NCBI GenBank assembly: GCA_030789695.1
Contig: CM061136.1
Span: 131,168,648-131,232,647 of the forward strand
Source of the DNA: Scilla litardierei
Taxonomy: Eukaryota; Streptophyta; Magnoliopsida; Asparagales; Asparagaceae
Reading direction: 5' to 3'
DNA length: 64,000 nt
Every line of letters begins with the position of its first letter. The stretch's first letter is position 1. The notes beneath the pieces are model-generated. The model worked only from the letters and a program-made list of their open reading frames with translations. It searched no databases and was not told the origin of the DNA. The translations under genes were made by a program, and so were the position numbers. Below are positions 10,560 through 21,957 of this stretch, piece after piece.

Positions 10560-11828
10560 TTTTACTACAAGAAGATGACGAGCCTGCTACTTTCAAACAT
10601 GCCGTATCTTGCCCTGCTAAAGACAAATGGATGGAAGCGATGCAAGAGGAGTTAGAATCCATGAAAGTTAACCAAGTCTGGGACTTAGTTGACTTACCCA
10701 GAGGACATAGAGCAATTGGGAACAAATGGGTTCTCAAGATCAAGCATAAGGCTGATGGCTCTATAGATAGATATAAAGCTCGCCTTGTCGCGAAAGGTTT
10801 TACGCAACAGGAAGGGATAGACTACGAAGAGACCTTCTCATCAGTTATGCGTTTTACCTAGATTCGCCTGATTCTGGCAATGGTAGCTTGCTTATACCTC
10901 GAATTACATCAGATGGATGTAAAGACTGCCTTTCTCAATGGAGAAATTGGACGAGGAGATCTATATGGAACAACCAACAGGGTTTGTAAAAGAAGGAAAC
11001 GAACATAAGGTTTGTAAACTTCGTAAGCCCATATATGGTCTTAAATAATCCTCGAGGCAATGGTATATACGATTTCAAGAAGTTGTCTTATCAAATGGAT
11101 TTTCCATACTTGATGAAGATAACTACGTATATATCAAGAGGATTAAAAGCAAGCATGTTATTATGTCTCCATATGTAGATGACATTTTAATAGCCGGAAA
11201 TGACAAGGGCTTTGTGATGAGTATCAAGGCTTGGCTTTCATCAGTATTTGAGATGAAAGGCATAGGAAAAGCCGCATATATCCTTGGAATTAAGATTTCA
11301 AGGAATCGTTCGAAGAAACTTCTTTCTCTTTCACAGGAGACTTATATAAAGAAGGTTCTAGAACGATCTAATATGCAGGACTGCAAGTCCATTGATATTC
11401 ATATAAGCATATGCGATAATTTATATCTGGAATCGTGTCCAAAGAACCAAAAGGAAAAGGAAATTATGGAAAAAGTTCCATATTCCAGTGCAGTTGATAG
11501 TCTTATGTACGCTATGGTGTGTACGAGACCGGACATCTGTTTTGCCGTTGGAAATGGTAAGCTGTTACCAATCCAATACAGGGCAAGTACACTGGAAAGC
11601 GGTTAAGAGGATAATGTGTCTTGTAAGATCAAACACATTGATATCCGATACGAATTTGCAAAAGACTATGATAAAACCAAGAAGGTAGACATAAGATACA
11701 TATCTACGCATGAGATGATAGAGGATCCGCTTACGAAAGCGATCCCCAGAAATGTGTTTTATAAACACTTATCATCCCAAGGATTGCGTAAAGAGCTGAG
11801 TTGTACCAATATATATTCCCATGTCTGA
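10556..11828 (+). pseudogene. pol: Element B reverse transcriptase and truncated RNase H
   Basis: The RT starts with WMEAMQEELESM and NKWVLKIKHKADG, then a stop at 10859. Further fragments include DVKTAFLNG near 10917 (frame-shifted) and the catalytic YVDDILIAGN at about 11170. The thumb region reaches MVCTRPDICFAVG. RNase H is mostly deleted: the frame jumps from there to the extreme C-terminal IKHIDIRYEF and DPLTKAIPRN motifs. At least three stops or shifts are present. Movement of this copy needs proteins from another element. Confidence 0.85.
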
Positions 11829-12850
11829 GAAAGATCAAATTTGATAAAAGAATAAGTTCTTTTTCAAACATTGCATATGAATTTCTTAAGAAATGTTTGT
11901 GTACATTTTTTTTGAAATCTCAGCTGAATTGTGTGTATGTCGGACAGATTAAGGTTGGCTCTCTCACATGAGCAACCGCCTTATCTTATCAGATGGATAA
12001 GATAGAGATGAGACTAGTTTAAAGTCAAAATCATTAGACGAATGATTTAGAGTCATGACTTAAACAAGATAGTCGAATGAAAGATCTGCATCATATGGAT
12101 GCTTACAAAAGATCTGAGATCTGTATCACAAGGATATTTAAAAAGGGATCTCATAGGATTTTTAAATCCTATCTGTCTTAGGCAGGATGAGAGTCCGGAA
12201 TATTTCATGGGTAGTAAAGGGACTCAAAAGATAGACACTGTGGTGTCTGATCTTTCATCCGTACAACATCGTTAAGACATACTCTCACTGGGAAAGGAGT
12301 GATGTTGTAATACGTGTTCATACCACGTATGCATTTCGACCACTGAGTTAGTAGCAATAGTGTTTGCTATTATGTGAGACTCAAAGGCCATACGGGTCTT
12401 AACTCTTACCCTCAAGGACTCCAATTGGTTCCTTTAGATTTGACGAGATGATCGCTATCTTAGCGTGTTACTTATGGGCTATGATAATTCGGCTCGGCGG
12501 GGCACGTTAGAAAAGCGAGTCTAGTCAAGATCAGAAGGTTCGCAAGAAGAGGAAGATTGATTTCATATTCGCATTTGGACTTTAATGATTCAAAGCTGGC
12601 CAGCCAATTGTAATCCAGATGGGATTCAATTGTTGAATATAAAGTATAAGAAATGTGAAGAAATAATCTAGGGTAAAGCATGCGTTGAACTACTCAACTT
12701 TGCACCTTCGAGGTCGTTGTGTATCTCTAACAAGTGCACAACAACAGACTCTACGCGCATGACGGTCGCACGGTCTATTTCTCGGTATGATAGATGAAAG
12801 AACTAAGAGAAAGACGTTCTCTTACAATCCCCTCAAGTGTGAGTGGGAGA
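11829..12850 (+). other. Element B 3' untranslated region and polypurine tract
   Basis: About 1 kb without a coding frame. The last ten bases (12841-12850, GAGTGGGAGA) are the purine run that would prime plus-strand synthesis directly before the 3' LTR. Nothing else is recognised. Confidence 0.6.
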
Positions 12851-13456
12851 TGTTGGATATGGAAGACGTTAGTACACCCTTGTGGGGGATGTACGAGGGA
12901 ATACGGACCTCGAACGTCGCGTACACGAAGTCGTACGCAAAGGGAATATGTTCCCTTACGGAGAGGATCACTAGATTGATGGGAAAGTCGCATTATATGT
13001 TCATAAGTGCATGCGACATATGGCTAATAAAGGGGTAATATCTTAAGCTTATGTTGTACCATGCATATGGTACAACTTAAGCTTATAATGTGCCATGTAT
13101 GATGGTACGCTTTAGTTAAATTGTTCCAAAGGAACAATTTACCCTAAAATAACTACCTTGGGGGCTATAAATAAGACCCAAGGGTAAGCCATTTCCTTAC
13201 ACTTTTGCATGGCATTCATGCATGCATCTTCATTCTAGCGAAACTCTGCCGAAATACTTCCTCTCCCTTTATCCAAGTTCTTAATCTAAAAGTAGAGATT
13301 TAGATTGTGGATTTAGTAGCCTTACTCCGTTCGTGAGAAGACTCGATCCGTCGTGGCGAATCCGAAGGCGAACTTCGTAGACTACCGTGCTGCATACGCA
13401 AGCGTAAGTCTCAACTTCATTTATCGATCCTAACTCTGTTTTGGCAGGATCCTACA
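12851..13456 (+). repeat. Element B 3' LTR
   Basis: 606 bp, same length as the 5' copy, with five substitutions that I can count. TATA box at 13166-13173. It ends TACA, where the 5' copy ends AACA. Confidence 0.95.
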
Positions 13457-13461
13457 AGAAA

Positions 13462-14315
13462 TCACCGTCATGGATCGCCTCGAAGTCCCTGCTCGAACCC
13501 AGCACGCCGCAGTCGTAGTAGCCGTGGGTTGTCGAGGCCGCCGCCGGTGGGAGAAGCGAACGAAGTCGAAGCGAAGGCGGGATTATATTTTTTGCTGATG
13601 TGGAGTTGCATGCGAACGGAATCATTTTGAGCCCAAGCAAATACATTTGCATGCTGACGTGGAAATCAGAAAATTTTGGAATTGATGTGCGCACCGACCG
13701 AGCTTAATTGGATTTGAACTGCAACTGCTTTACGCACAGACCAGTGCACAACTTGACATTCAGGAGTCAGATTGAGACACCGTTTGCGTCAGATTGGAGC
13801 TGACGACGTGCTGATTGACAGAGACGCCTACACGGACACAAACTGAGCATTTCTAAACCATTAAACTCTTTTATTTGTGTCTTAGTGTAACGTTCTCTGT
13901 AGGGGACACTTTACCTACTTTTCTGTGACTATTTTGGGACTTGTCTAGTTGGGACTAGACAAGTGGAACCCAGCTAGTTTGGGACTAGCTGGTAGAAAGC
14001 TTTACTAGGATTGATAGTGAGAGAAAACACAGTGTGAGGGGTACTGAGAGCCTGGCGAGTGTAGAGACGTAGAGGGTGCTCTGAGCGTGCTTTAACTTGT
14101 GGTTTTGTACCTATTGCGCTATTCAATACTAGTTCTGCTTTGGGGGCTGGAGTAGGTTGTTGGGACGACCGAACCAGGGTAAATCTGCTGTGTACTCTGT
14201 GTCTGCTTTTTATTTACTCTGTTGCTGCTATAACTGCGTGTGCTTATTTGTGAGTTGCACGAATTATTTTTACTAGCCTATTCACCCCCCTCTGAGTTAG
14301 GATCCAGATCCAACA
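13462..14315 (+). repeat. Element A, 3' LTR, second part
   Basis: Continues the LTR interrupted at 5876 and aligns with 544-1397. The twin stem-loops recur at 13939-13992. It ends in CCAACA at 14315. The first five bases after it (AGCTG) would be the target duplication; the partner is outside the window. Confidence 0.9.
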
Positions 14316-15210
14316 AGCTGTACGAAGAATAAAGTTACGGCAACAACTACTGATTCTAAGCCCAACCCCGTCATGCCGCTTACTATGACTACTACTATCA
14401 GACTCTCTTAGCTCACCTCAACCATACTAATCACCATCACGACTTAGCAAGGCCAGTCACTCACATGTCCCTCATTGGGGCTGCCACTGAGGTGGTGATC
14501 AGGGAAGTATAAGAGGAGCAGAGGCAAAGAGTGAAGAGGAGCGCTCTCATCAACCCCAGCATGGAGTTTGATGAGTCCAAGCTGGGCGTTGAAATTCAGA
14601 CCACTGTCATGATCAAGAAAAGGGTTGTGTAGTAATAAGAACTTGTCGGAGACTTTAAGGATATGGGTGGGAGTAGAAGGAAACAGTGTGGACTAGGGTT
14701 ATGGCCGTAGGTGTAGTAGCAATAACTTTAGGGTCAAAACTGCTAGTAGTTGGAGGTTGTGGACGAGGAGGCCCATGGTAGTAGTGCAGTGGTTGCTGAA
14801 CTACTAATGGTCCTCCTCCAGTCGATTGGATGATGAAGGGGGAACATTAGGGTTAAGATCAGAGAAATCCACGGATACTATGTCGGCATAAGAATGAGTT
14901 CTTTATGGGTTATCATGGAAGATGTAGTCTGAGGAAGAACCAGTAAGAACGTATGTAGTCTCGGGTCTTGCATCCTCGCATCCGGTACCGTGATTTCTCT
15001 TCTATTTCCTCAACACATCTACACTCGAGTCCTTGGTCATCCTGCAAAGGGCAACATGGAACAATTTTTCTTTTTCATGTTTGGACTCTGTTCTGCTTGG
15101 ACACAAATTGATCCCATATATATATACCCATCCCTCTGATCGAACAACTCGGTTCATTCCATGGATACAAATGGAAACCATGGAATGAACAAAATTGTTC
15201 AAACGGATGG

Positions 15211-15269
<59 letters not shown>

Positions 15270-16068
15270 TGTGATCAATTTGTATCCAAACAGAACAGAG
15301 TTCAAACTTGAAGAAGAGAAATTGTTCTATGTCGCCCCTCTGCAGGATGACCGAGGACTTGAGTGTGGATGTGTTGATGGGATAGAAGAGAAATCATGAT
15401 ACCGGATGCGAGGATGCAAGACCCAAGACTACATACATTCTTACTGGTTCTTTCTCATCTTCCATGAAAACACATAAAGAACTCATTCTTGTGCCGACAT
15501 AATATCCATGGCTTTCTCTGATCTTAACCCTAACGCTCTCCCTTCATCATCTGATCGACTGGAAGAGGACCATTAGTAATTTAGCAACCATAGCACTACT
15601 ACCATGCCACTCCCCGTCCACCACCTCCAACTACTAGCTCTTTTTCGACTCCAAAGTTAAAGCTAATGGACCTACAGCCGCAACCCTAACCCTTAATGTT
15701 TCCCTCTGCTCCCTCCTATTCCTCCCAAAATCTTCCCCAAGTTCTTAATACTATCATACCCTTTTCTTGATCATGACAGTGGTCTGAATTTCAACGCCTA
15801 GCTTGGACTCATCAAACTCCATGTTGGTTTTGATGAGAGCGCTCCTCTTCACTCATTTCCTCTGCTCCTCTTGTACTTCTCCGATCACCACCTCAGTAGC
15901 AGCCCCAATGAGGGATATATGAGTGATTGGCCTTACCAAGTCGTGATGGTGCTTATTATGGTTGAGGTGAGGTAAGAGAGTTTGAGAGTAGTAGTCGTAG
16001 TAAGCTGTCATGATGGGATTGAGCTTAGTATCAGTAGTTGTTGCCGTAGATTTATGCTTCGTACAGCT
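14316..16068. repeat. Large imperfect palindrome (~800-bp arms)
   Basis: The left arm, from AGCTGTACGAAG at 14316, is repeated in reverse complement on the right, ending at 16068; arms look about 85% alike. The centre is a small perfect foldback, 13-bp arms at 15152-15164 and 15178-15190. A weak frame present in both arms contains the motifs EVVI and MEFDESKLGVEIQT in each, with stops in one or both; I do not recognise the protein. Element A begins exactly where the left arm is first visible, so the left arm may be longer than seen here. Confidence 0.85.
15212..15266. repeat. (TG)n microsatellite
   Basis: Some 27 TG units in the right arm of the palindrome. The left arm has only a short TA run at the matching place, so the tract grew on one arm. 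Confidence 0.95.
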
Positions 16069-16440
16069 ATCATGACTAATAACATATCAAACAAGCTTAG
16101 TTTTGATTTGTATCCCAATGTAATCTTTAATCAATATATCTTACTTAATGCATGCACGAAAATCTAACTTTGATGTTGTTTTTTGTTGTAGTCTATATTT
16201 GTTGATTGCTTTGTTGGATCAGCACTGCGCTGAGTAGAACAGCAGTGCTACGACTGAAGGATAGCCTCTCTTTGAGTAGTTTATCTCCCACATAGACTTC
16301 ATGTATGATATCATTCTATAACTTAATTATATCCAAACTTTGATGTGTTTGGAATAATTAAGATTGCGATATATAGAGCATTATCTATCTTTAATCACCA
16401 ACTCCACACGCCCACACATGCCCACACACACATCATCATC
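16069..16440. other. Unassigned AT-rich DNA
   Basis: No coding frame, repeat partner or RNA feature seen. Confidence 0.5.
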
Positions 16441-16531
16441 TCTATGATATATACATATGTATATATGTATGTATGTATGTATATACATACATACATATAC
16501 ATACGAATATATGTATATGTATATATTTTTT
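16441..16531. repeat. TATG/TACA microsatellite, left block
   Basis: Alternating TATG and TACA units directly beside the poly-T (16525-16532) that marks the 3' end of a minus-strand LINE. Confidence 0.85.
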
Positions 16532-17650
16532 TGAAAGGCAAGTTAGTATCTTTATTGTCAAAATGAACAAAACTATACAATACGAGTCAATAGGGGACTG
16601 GTTTCGATAGAGAAAGGATAGGGCGCAGGCGCAGTCACTTTCTACTATCTATTTCAGAATATATTATGTACAATATATCTCAAAACCTCAACTCTCAGCC
16701 CTTATCCCTAACTTCCCAATTTGCTAAAGCTTCAGCAGCTTCATCATCTGGACTATCTTGGACCCTTAAAGCAAGTCTAATGTCAGAAGAGATGTCCTCA
16801 AATAGATCGGTCTTTCTCCTTTTTGTATCTTCAAAAATTCTCATGTTCCTTTCCCTCCAGATGTGCCATACGATGGCTGCAAGAGCGGTTTTTGCAAGAG
16901 TGCTCATGGTGCCTTTTTTCCGAAAATGAGCTAGGTAATACTCTCCAATTTCAGCAAGTGAATTCGGAACAGGTGTGGTAACCCTTAGCTTCAGTAATGA
17001 TATTCGCAATATGTACCCAGAGTAGTTACATTGGTAAAAAATGTGCCCAATATTTTCTTCAAATCTGCCATCGCATAGGACACAATCCCTAGAAGAGTTG
17101 AGCCCCCATCTTGCAAGCTTGTCTTTGGTTAGCAACTTATCCCTAAATGCTCTCAAAAGAGTGATAGACATTTTTGGGATATGATGTGTATACCAAATCA
17201 GATTCCAATAAGGGAAGGGTGTACCTTGGCTGCGAACTCCCTCCCATGCGTCTTTGTATTTGAAGTTTCCCCCCGGCTTCCAACACCAGCTGTCCGCACC
17301 CGGGGCGAGTTTTACATGCCGCAAGATATGCATCAGCTGCCGAATGTGAGGGTCTTCATTATTCCAAGCCGATCCCTCCAAAAGTAATCACTCACCCACT
17401 TCATACTATCACCCACCGGGACTTCATAGAGGTTTTTTAGGGGCCCACATGGCAGCCAGTTGTCGTGCCAGAACAGAGTAGATTTGCCATCCTTCACCTG
17501 ACAGGTAATAAGCTTTTGTGAGATATTTCTGCAATGTAGTTAGAATTTCCAAGTACCCGATTGGGTCGGCTCCCCCTATGTCGCATAGAAAGACTTCACA
17601 TCCTGGTGTTTGTCCCGCATATAATCTGCCCATAATCATTTAGCCGCTAG
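16525..17650 (-). mobile_element. 5'-truncated LINE (L1-type) remnant
   Basis: Minus-strand retroelement remnant. A short poly-T on the plus strand at 16525 would be the poly-A tail. Coding sequence from the end of ORF2 follows, then the homology stops near 17650 where a second TATG block begins. Truncation at the 5' end is usual for LINEs. A target duplication cannot be defined because both flanks are the same low-complexity repeat. Confidence 0.75.
16695..17639 (-). pseudogene. LINE ORF2 C-terminal part (zf-RVT region)
   Basis: The long frame 17381-16695 has the plant LINE zinc-binding RT-associated domain (zf-RVT): WKPGGNFKYKDAW, then LTKDKLARWGL, CVLCDGRFEENIGHIFYQC with its Cys/His spacing, and VWHIWRERNMRIFE. 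A second open stretch (17639-17424) is the linker just behind the RT palm, out of frame with it. The endonuclease and the catalytic RT core are absent, so the piece is dead. The family is sure; the exact clade is not. Confidence 0.85.
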
Positions 17651-17660
17651 GAGCCGCCAA

Positions 17661-17780
17661 GTAAGTATATGTATATATGTATGTATGTATATGTATATAT
17701 GTATGTATACATACATACATATATACATATACATACATTCGTATGTATATGTATGTATGTATATGTATGTATATATATAT
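17661..17780. repeat. TATG/TACA microsatellite, right block
   Basis: Same motif family as 16441-16531. It lies upstream of the LINE and runs up to the target duplication of the adjacent hAT element. Confidence 0.85.
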
Positions 17781-17784
17781 TACC

Positions 17785-18548
17785 CAAGGTTCTAAATGGC
17801 GTGAGGCATGGCGTGGCGGCGAGGTCAAGCCTCAAGCCTTAGGAGTCTTGGCGGAGCCACGGCATTTTTTAAGGCGTGGCTTAAGGCGGCAAATGTGTGT
17901 ATATATTATATAATATATATATAGGTAGACAGTAAACTATGCTCCATTTAGATGGATTAGTTTCCAAATCCTACTAAATCCATAGCCTTCCATCTACATT
18001 GAGATGTGTGCTTACTGCTTACGATTAACTAAAGTGTTACTTTACTAAAAAGCAATTGTTTACATAACTAAAAAGCATGTGACCTCAATACGTCATCAAT
18101 ATAATCGATTAACACAGTTGTTAAAGCTATTTGGATAATTGGATTTAAACGAAATTTGCTGATACTTGAAGGAACATTGATTTTTGCATGTCCAAGTTCA
18201 ACATCTTGAATAAACTTTGTTCACAAGTGCTGTCTGCGAGCGAGATGAAAAGCCATAGGCCCCAAATCGAATGCTGGCGGCTACGAGATGAAAAGAAGCC
18301 TAAATAATGAGAACGGGTCGGGCTTGGGTTCTCTTAGCCCTATAATGCGGACTCGGGTGCTTTTTTTTTAATTTTTTAAGGCGCGCCTTATGTTTTGTGG
18401 CACGCCTTGTGTCACCATGGCATGCCATGGCGGCGTGCTGCCTCAAAGAGCCAACTTGGGCATTATCGGGGCGTGAGAGTGGAGCCTTGCCGCCATGGCG
18501 CACCATGGCGCGCCATGGCGTCGCCGTGGCGAGTTTTTTAGTATCTTG
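17785..18548 (-). mobile_element. Non-autonomous hAT transposon, 764 bp
   Basis: Flanked by the perfect 8-bp duplication ATATTACC (17777-17784 and 18549-18556), the hAT signature. The ends read CAAGGTTCTAAA and, inverted, CAAGATACTAAA. About 450 bp on its left match, in reverse complement, the right end of the 4.5-kb hAT (25735-26183). Its right ~245 bp match that element's left end (21689-21925). So it is an internally deleted relative lying in opposite orientation, with no coding capacity. The join carries about 65 bp of filler (18237-18301). Confidence 0.93.
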
Positions 18549-18556
18549 ATATTACC

Positions 18557-18834
18557 TATAACCCAAAATCATAAAGCCTTAACTCGGTGTATATTTCAAT
18601 TTAATCTAAAGCCAAATAATCATTGCCCTCTTGAGAACTTATATGTGGAGATAAATGAATTCATAATTAGCAAATTATAAACTAAAGCTAAATATCACCT
18701 ATAACCCTAAAATATGTTGGGTATGTTCTTTATCATGCCAGTGGTACGAATCATAAACCTAAAGACTAACAAAGACGCATATACATAAACACATATCACA
18801 TATCATACGGGGAATTTTTACAAGTAATTCTTAC
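18557..18834. other. Unassigned DNA
   Basis: AT-rich, no frame or repeat recognised. Confidence 0.4.
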
Positions 18835-20480
18835 CTACTCCGCTCTCATCCGCTTGAGATCTGATGGAGTAATGACAATGTAGGACCACAAAACAGAATT
18901 CTCCTCCTGCATCTTCTTCATATCCTCCACAATCTGTGTCATGGTCGCATGCACATGCACGATGCCCGGAACCTCGGTGGACAGGGGAGTCTGTGTGACA
19001 CTCTCATGATGTGATGATGAAGAATTGGTCGTGTCCTTGTATTTCACATCTCCGCACCTCGCATCTGGTACTGGTTCTTCTTCCTACCTCCGAGTGTCCC
19101 CACAATGATATCATCCTCGTCAACCCTAGTGAGCAGCACCGTAGCACTCGAGCCTGCCTGGGAATGTGCCCTAATATCGTTTGCCATCTTGTGGATGGCC
19201 TAATGAAACGAATAGAAAAAATTTATATCCTCCATACATTAAAACTACATTATATAATGTAAACATAATTTTTTACTAACCGACATCGCCCGATTCTTAG
19301 CCAACTTATCGACATCAATGTACTTTGGGTGGCCTTAGTAAGTGTCTGCTCCGCCTCTGACTCGATACACGGGCGACCCTACAACCAAAAAGAAAAAAGT
19401 TAGACACATTCTATGATAACAAAATATTTGGTACAAACTTTAATTAAAATATTTTACCTCCCCTTCCAACTCGTATGCAATCTGGCTAAGCACTTCGATC
19501 CTGCATGATGATCATAGCTTCGAGGAGCACTGCGGTTAGCGACGGTAATTTCTGACATTTTCTTTAAAAATTTAAGTATGTCAGAAAAACACATATATAG
19601 AATATATTAAATTCATAAATATGAAATATACATTCCCTTCAAAAGACTCCCACATTAAACAATATCCAAAGAACTGCATCGGGTCGACACGGTTGTCCAG
19701 ACGCCAGTACCGCTCCCAGTTCTCTGGGAATCATTTCCAGTATTTCTTTTTGAAATCATTACGCCACTGGACAAGTGCATCCTTCATCTTTCTCATGCAG
19801 TAGGACCAGGCATCCGGGTTGTGGTCTAGGATGTAATGCCTCTGTGACAGATAATAAACACATTAAAAACAATAAATACATATTAAAACCTAAAACTAAA
19901 ATGTAGCTTACTTACGTTGATAAAAATGCCAACAGGTGATCAGGGAATTGTACCATTGATCCTTCCACGACAAGCACATGTTGAATATATCTGACCTTTT
20001 TGCCTTGGCAGCAAGGAAATAATTCAATTTAATAGACCATGGGCCAATGTGAACATTGTGGTGCCACTGTATGACGACCTGCTACCCATTTTCAGGAATC
20101 AACCCCGACATTTTTGTGCCCCCACATCCCTCCCTAGGCGGAAGGTTTGTGCCCGGGAAAATAAAAGTGCTTAAATTCATAATTCTGATAGAAATAGATA
20201 TGTTTACATACCATGTCGTTTGAAGCACTCATCTTCGGTCGCCGTCAGCCTCGGAGCAGCTTTGTTTAACAAATGCTCGATAACATGCTTCTAAGGTTTT
20301 AAAACGTCCGGCTACCTCCTATTTGTCTCTTCGTATCTAACGAAAGTTGGTAAGGCAGCACCCTCTATTATAGGGCCATACGAAATGTACACCACCGGCT
20401 CTTCTGGGACCTATGATGGGACAGTCTGAGACGTGGAGCCATCATGTGATGTAGCTGACATGGGAGTATCCAAAAACTTG
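18835..20480 (-). pseudogene. Decayed transposon-type gene (possibly En/Spm-associated protein)
   Basis: Several minus-strand stretches keep protein-like sequence without one continuous frame: 20470-20220 (YGPIIEGAALPTFVRYEE), 20120-19920 (NVHIGPWSIKLNYFLAAKAK, DQWYNSL), 19800-19620 (RNDFKKKYW, FPENWERYW), 19390-19270, and 19047-18835 (an acidic tail with MKKMQEEN). AT-rich gaps with GT/AG borders between them could be introns. Order and style resemble the plant transposase-associated protein family found in CACTA (En/Spm) elements, but I recognise this only loosely. Stops lie in most blocks. Confidence 0.4.
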
Positions 20481-21688
20481 GCTCGTCTCAATTTGTGTTG
20501 AGCGCTACTCCCAAGTATAGGAGGTCGCCAAGTAATAAATTCCAGAGAGACCGGGTCGGATCACGGGGACAAGTCATTTTGCAATCGCAAGTTTGATGAT
20601 GGACTTAGGAAGGGTAATGGCAAAGGATCATACCAACAACACTAACGTTGGTGGAAGTGTGCAAATGTGGGTTTTGAAACTATCTTCCTAATCTACGCAC
20701 TAGGGGTGGAGAGCCGAATCGATGAGTAATGTGAGGACTCGAGAGTGTGTGTGTGTGTGTGCGTGCGCGCGTGTGCGCGTGTGCACGAATGAGATCATAG
20801 GTGTGGGAGTTCATCCCAAATATAACTCAATTGTTCTCCCGGCTAGGGAACGAAAAATCAATTGATGTGGAATTTCATCGAACAAGTGGGGTGCAATAAA
20901 AGTAGTGTGTGAAATAAAGAGAAATGCTTTGAGCAAAAAAGAGAGGGTCGACTACAATAGTTCCTCTCTATGGATTTTCCACTAGGGTTCCAACAACAAC
21001 CAAGATATCAAAGTTCCATCCATTAATAAATAAATAAAAGCATGCTAGAGATGAAATTCATAATGCAATCAACAACAATCACAACACAACCACACAAGAA
21101 AGATCTTGATATTCATGATGAAAAAGAAGACATCTTTATCTCTAAAAATAATCATCCAATACATTACATAAATCAACATACAAAAGAGAAATGAAAAGAG
21201 TTCACCAATGTGTCACTCAAAGATGAAATCTTTCTCCTCAAATGCTCCTCCAAGCTCCAAGTTTCATCAAGCTCCTCAATCCCTAGGTTGAAGAAGAGGG
21301 AGAGTAGAATGGGTTGAAATTAGGGGAAAGATCCCTAGATAAAGCCCCCAGCTCGTAGGTTGAAGAAAAACCCCAAACGTGCCAAGAAGAAAAAGCCCAG
21401 ACCGGTAAATAAGTGATAGATAAGTGGGGCGACGCGGTCGCGTCGAAAACGAAACGACCGCGTCGAAATTCGACTAACAATGGTAGAGATATGGGGTACA
21501 CGATGCGGTCATTTGGTAGAATGCCGAGGTCATGTCAATGTCTGTAGAGAGAACGACATGACCATGTCGGGTTCGACACTGTCATTTCGAAGCCTAAATC
21601 CCGCAACTAAAGATAGAAGAAAGTGGGGGCGACACGGTCGTGTCCCCTCCACCAAAGATATGGTGCTCTATCTAAACAAGGATGACAC
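20481..21688. other. Noncoding repeat DNA cut by the hAT element
   Basis: No coding frame. 21400-21680 carries palindromes of the form GACGCGGTCGCGTC (21431-21444) and GACACGGTCGTGTC (21631-21644). Related CACGGCCGTG occurs just beyond the hAT at 26209-26218, so this and 26184 onward were one unit before insertion. It has the look of a plant LTR-retrotransposon untranslated region, but no LTR border was found. Confidence 0.4.
20742..20784. repeat. (GT)n/(GC)n microsatellite
   Basis: Mixed GT and GCGC alternating tract of about 40 bp. Confidence 0.85.
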
Positions 21689-21957
21689 CAAGGTTCAAAA
21701 AACTCACCACGATGATGCCATGGTGCGCCATGGCAGCAAGTCGCGAACCCCACGCCTGTTAATGCCTATGTAGGCTTTTTGAGGCGACAACCCTCCATGG
21801 TGCTCCATGGCGACATATGGCGCACCACAAAAACATAAGGCGTGCCAAAAAAAGAAAAAGAATAAAAAATGGTACAGGGTCCGCATTATAGGGCTAAGAG
21901 AACCCGAACCGTTCTCTATTATTTGATGGCGTTAATGAAGCGGAGGAGGGTTGGTTG

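Larger units (their letters stand above)
5877..13456 (+). mobile_element. Element B: Ty1/copia retrotransposon nested in LTR of A
   Basis: A complete 7580-bp unit bounded by 606-bp LTRs that begin TGTTGG and end in CA. It is flanked by the 5-bp duplication AGAAA at 5872-5876 and 13457-13461. Removing it and one duplication restores the LTR of A seen intact at 1-1397. Order is LTR, primer site, long structured leader, gag, protease remnant, integrase, RT, RNase H, LTR, which is the copia order. The LTRs differ at only five places that I count (~99% identity), so insertion is recent, yet pol has many stops and deletions. Confidence 0.96.

Noticed and set aside
15075..15399. Frames of alternating Cys-Val or Thr-His
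   Set aside because: Translation of the (TG)n microsatellite.
14316..16068. Ordinary terminal-inverted-repeat DNA transposon
   Set aside because: Arms meet almost directly at the centre with no interior, no flanking duplication could be seen, and the left border is hidden by element A.
16345..16580. Tyr/Ile/Val-rich frames, also at 17640-17913
   Set aside because: Translation of TATG/TACA microsatellites.
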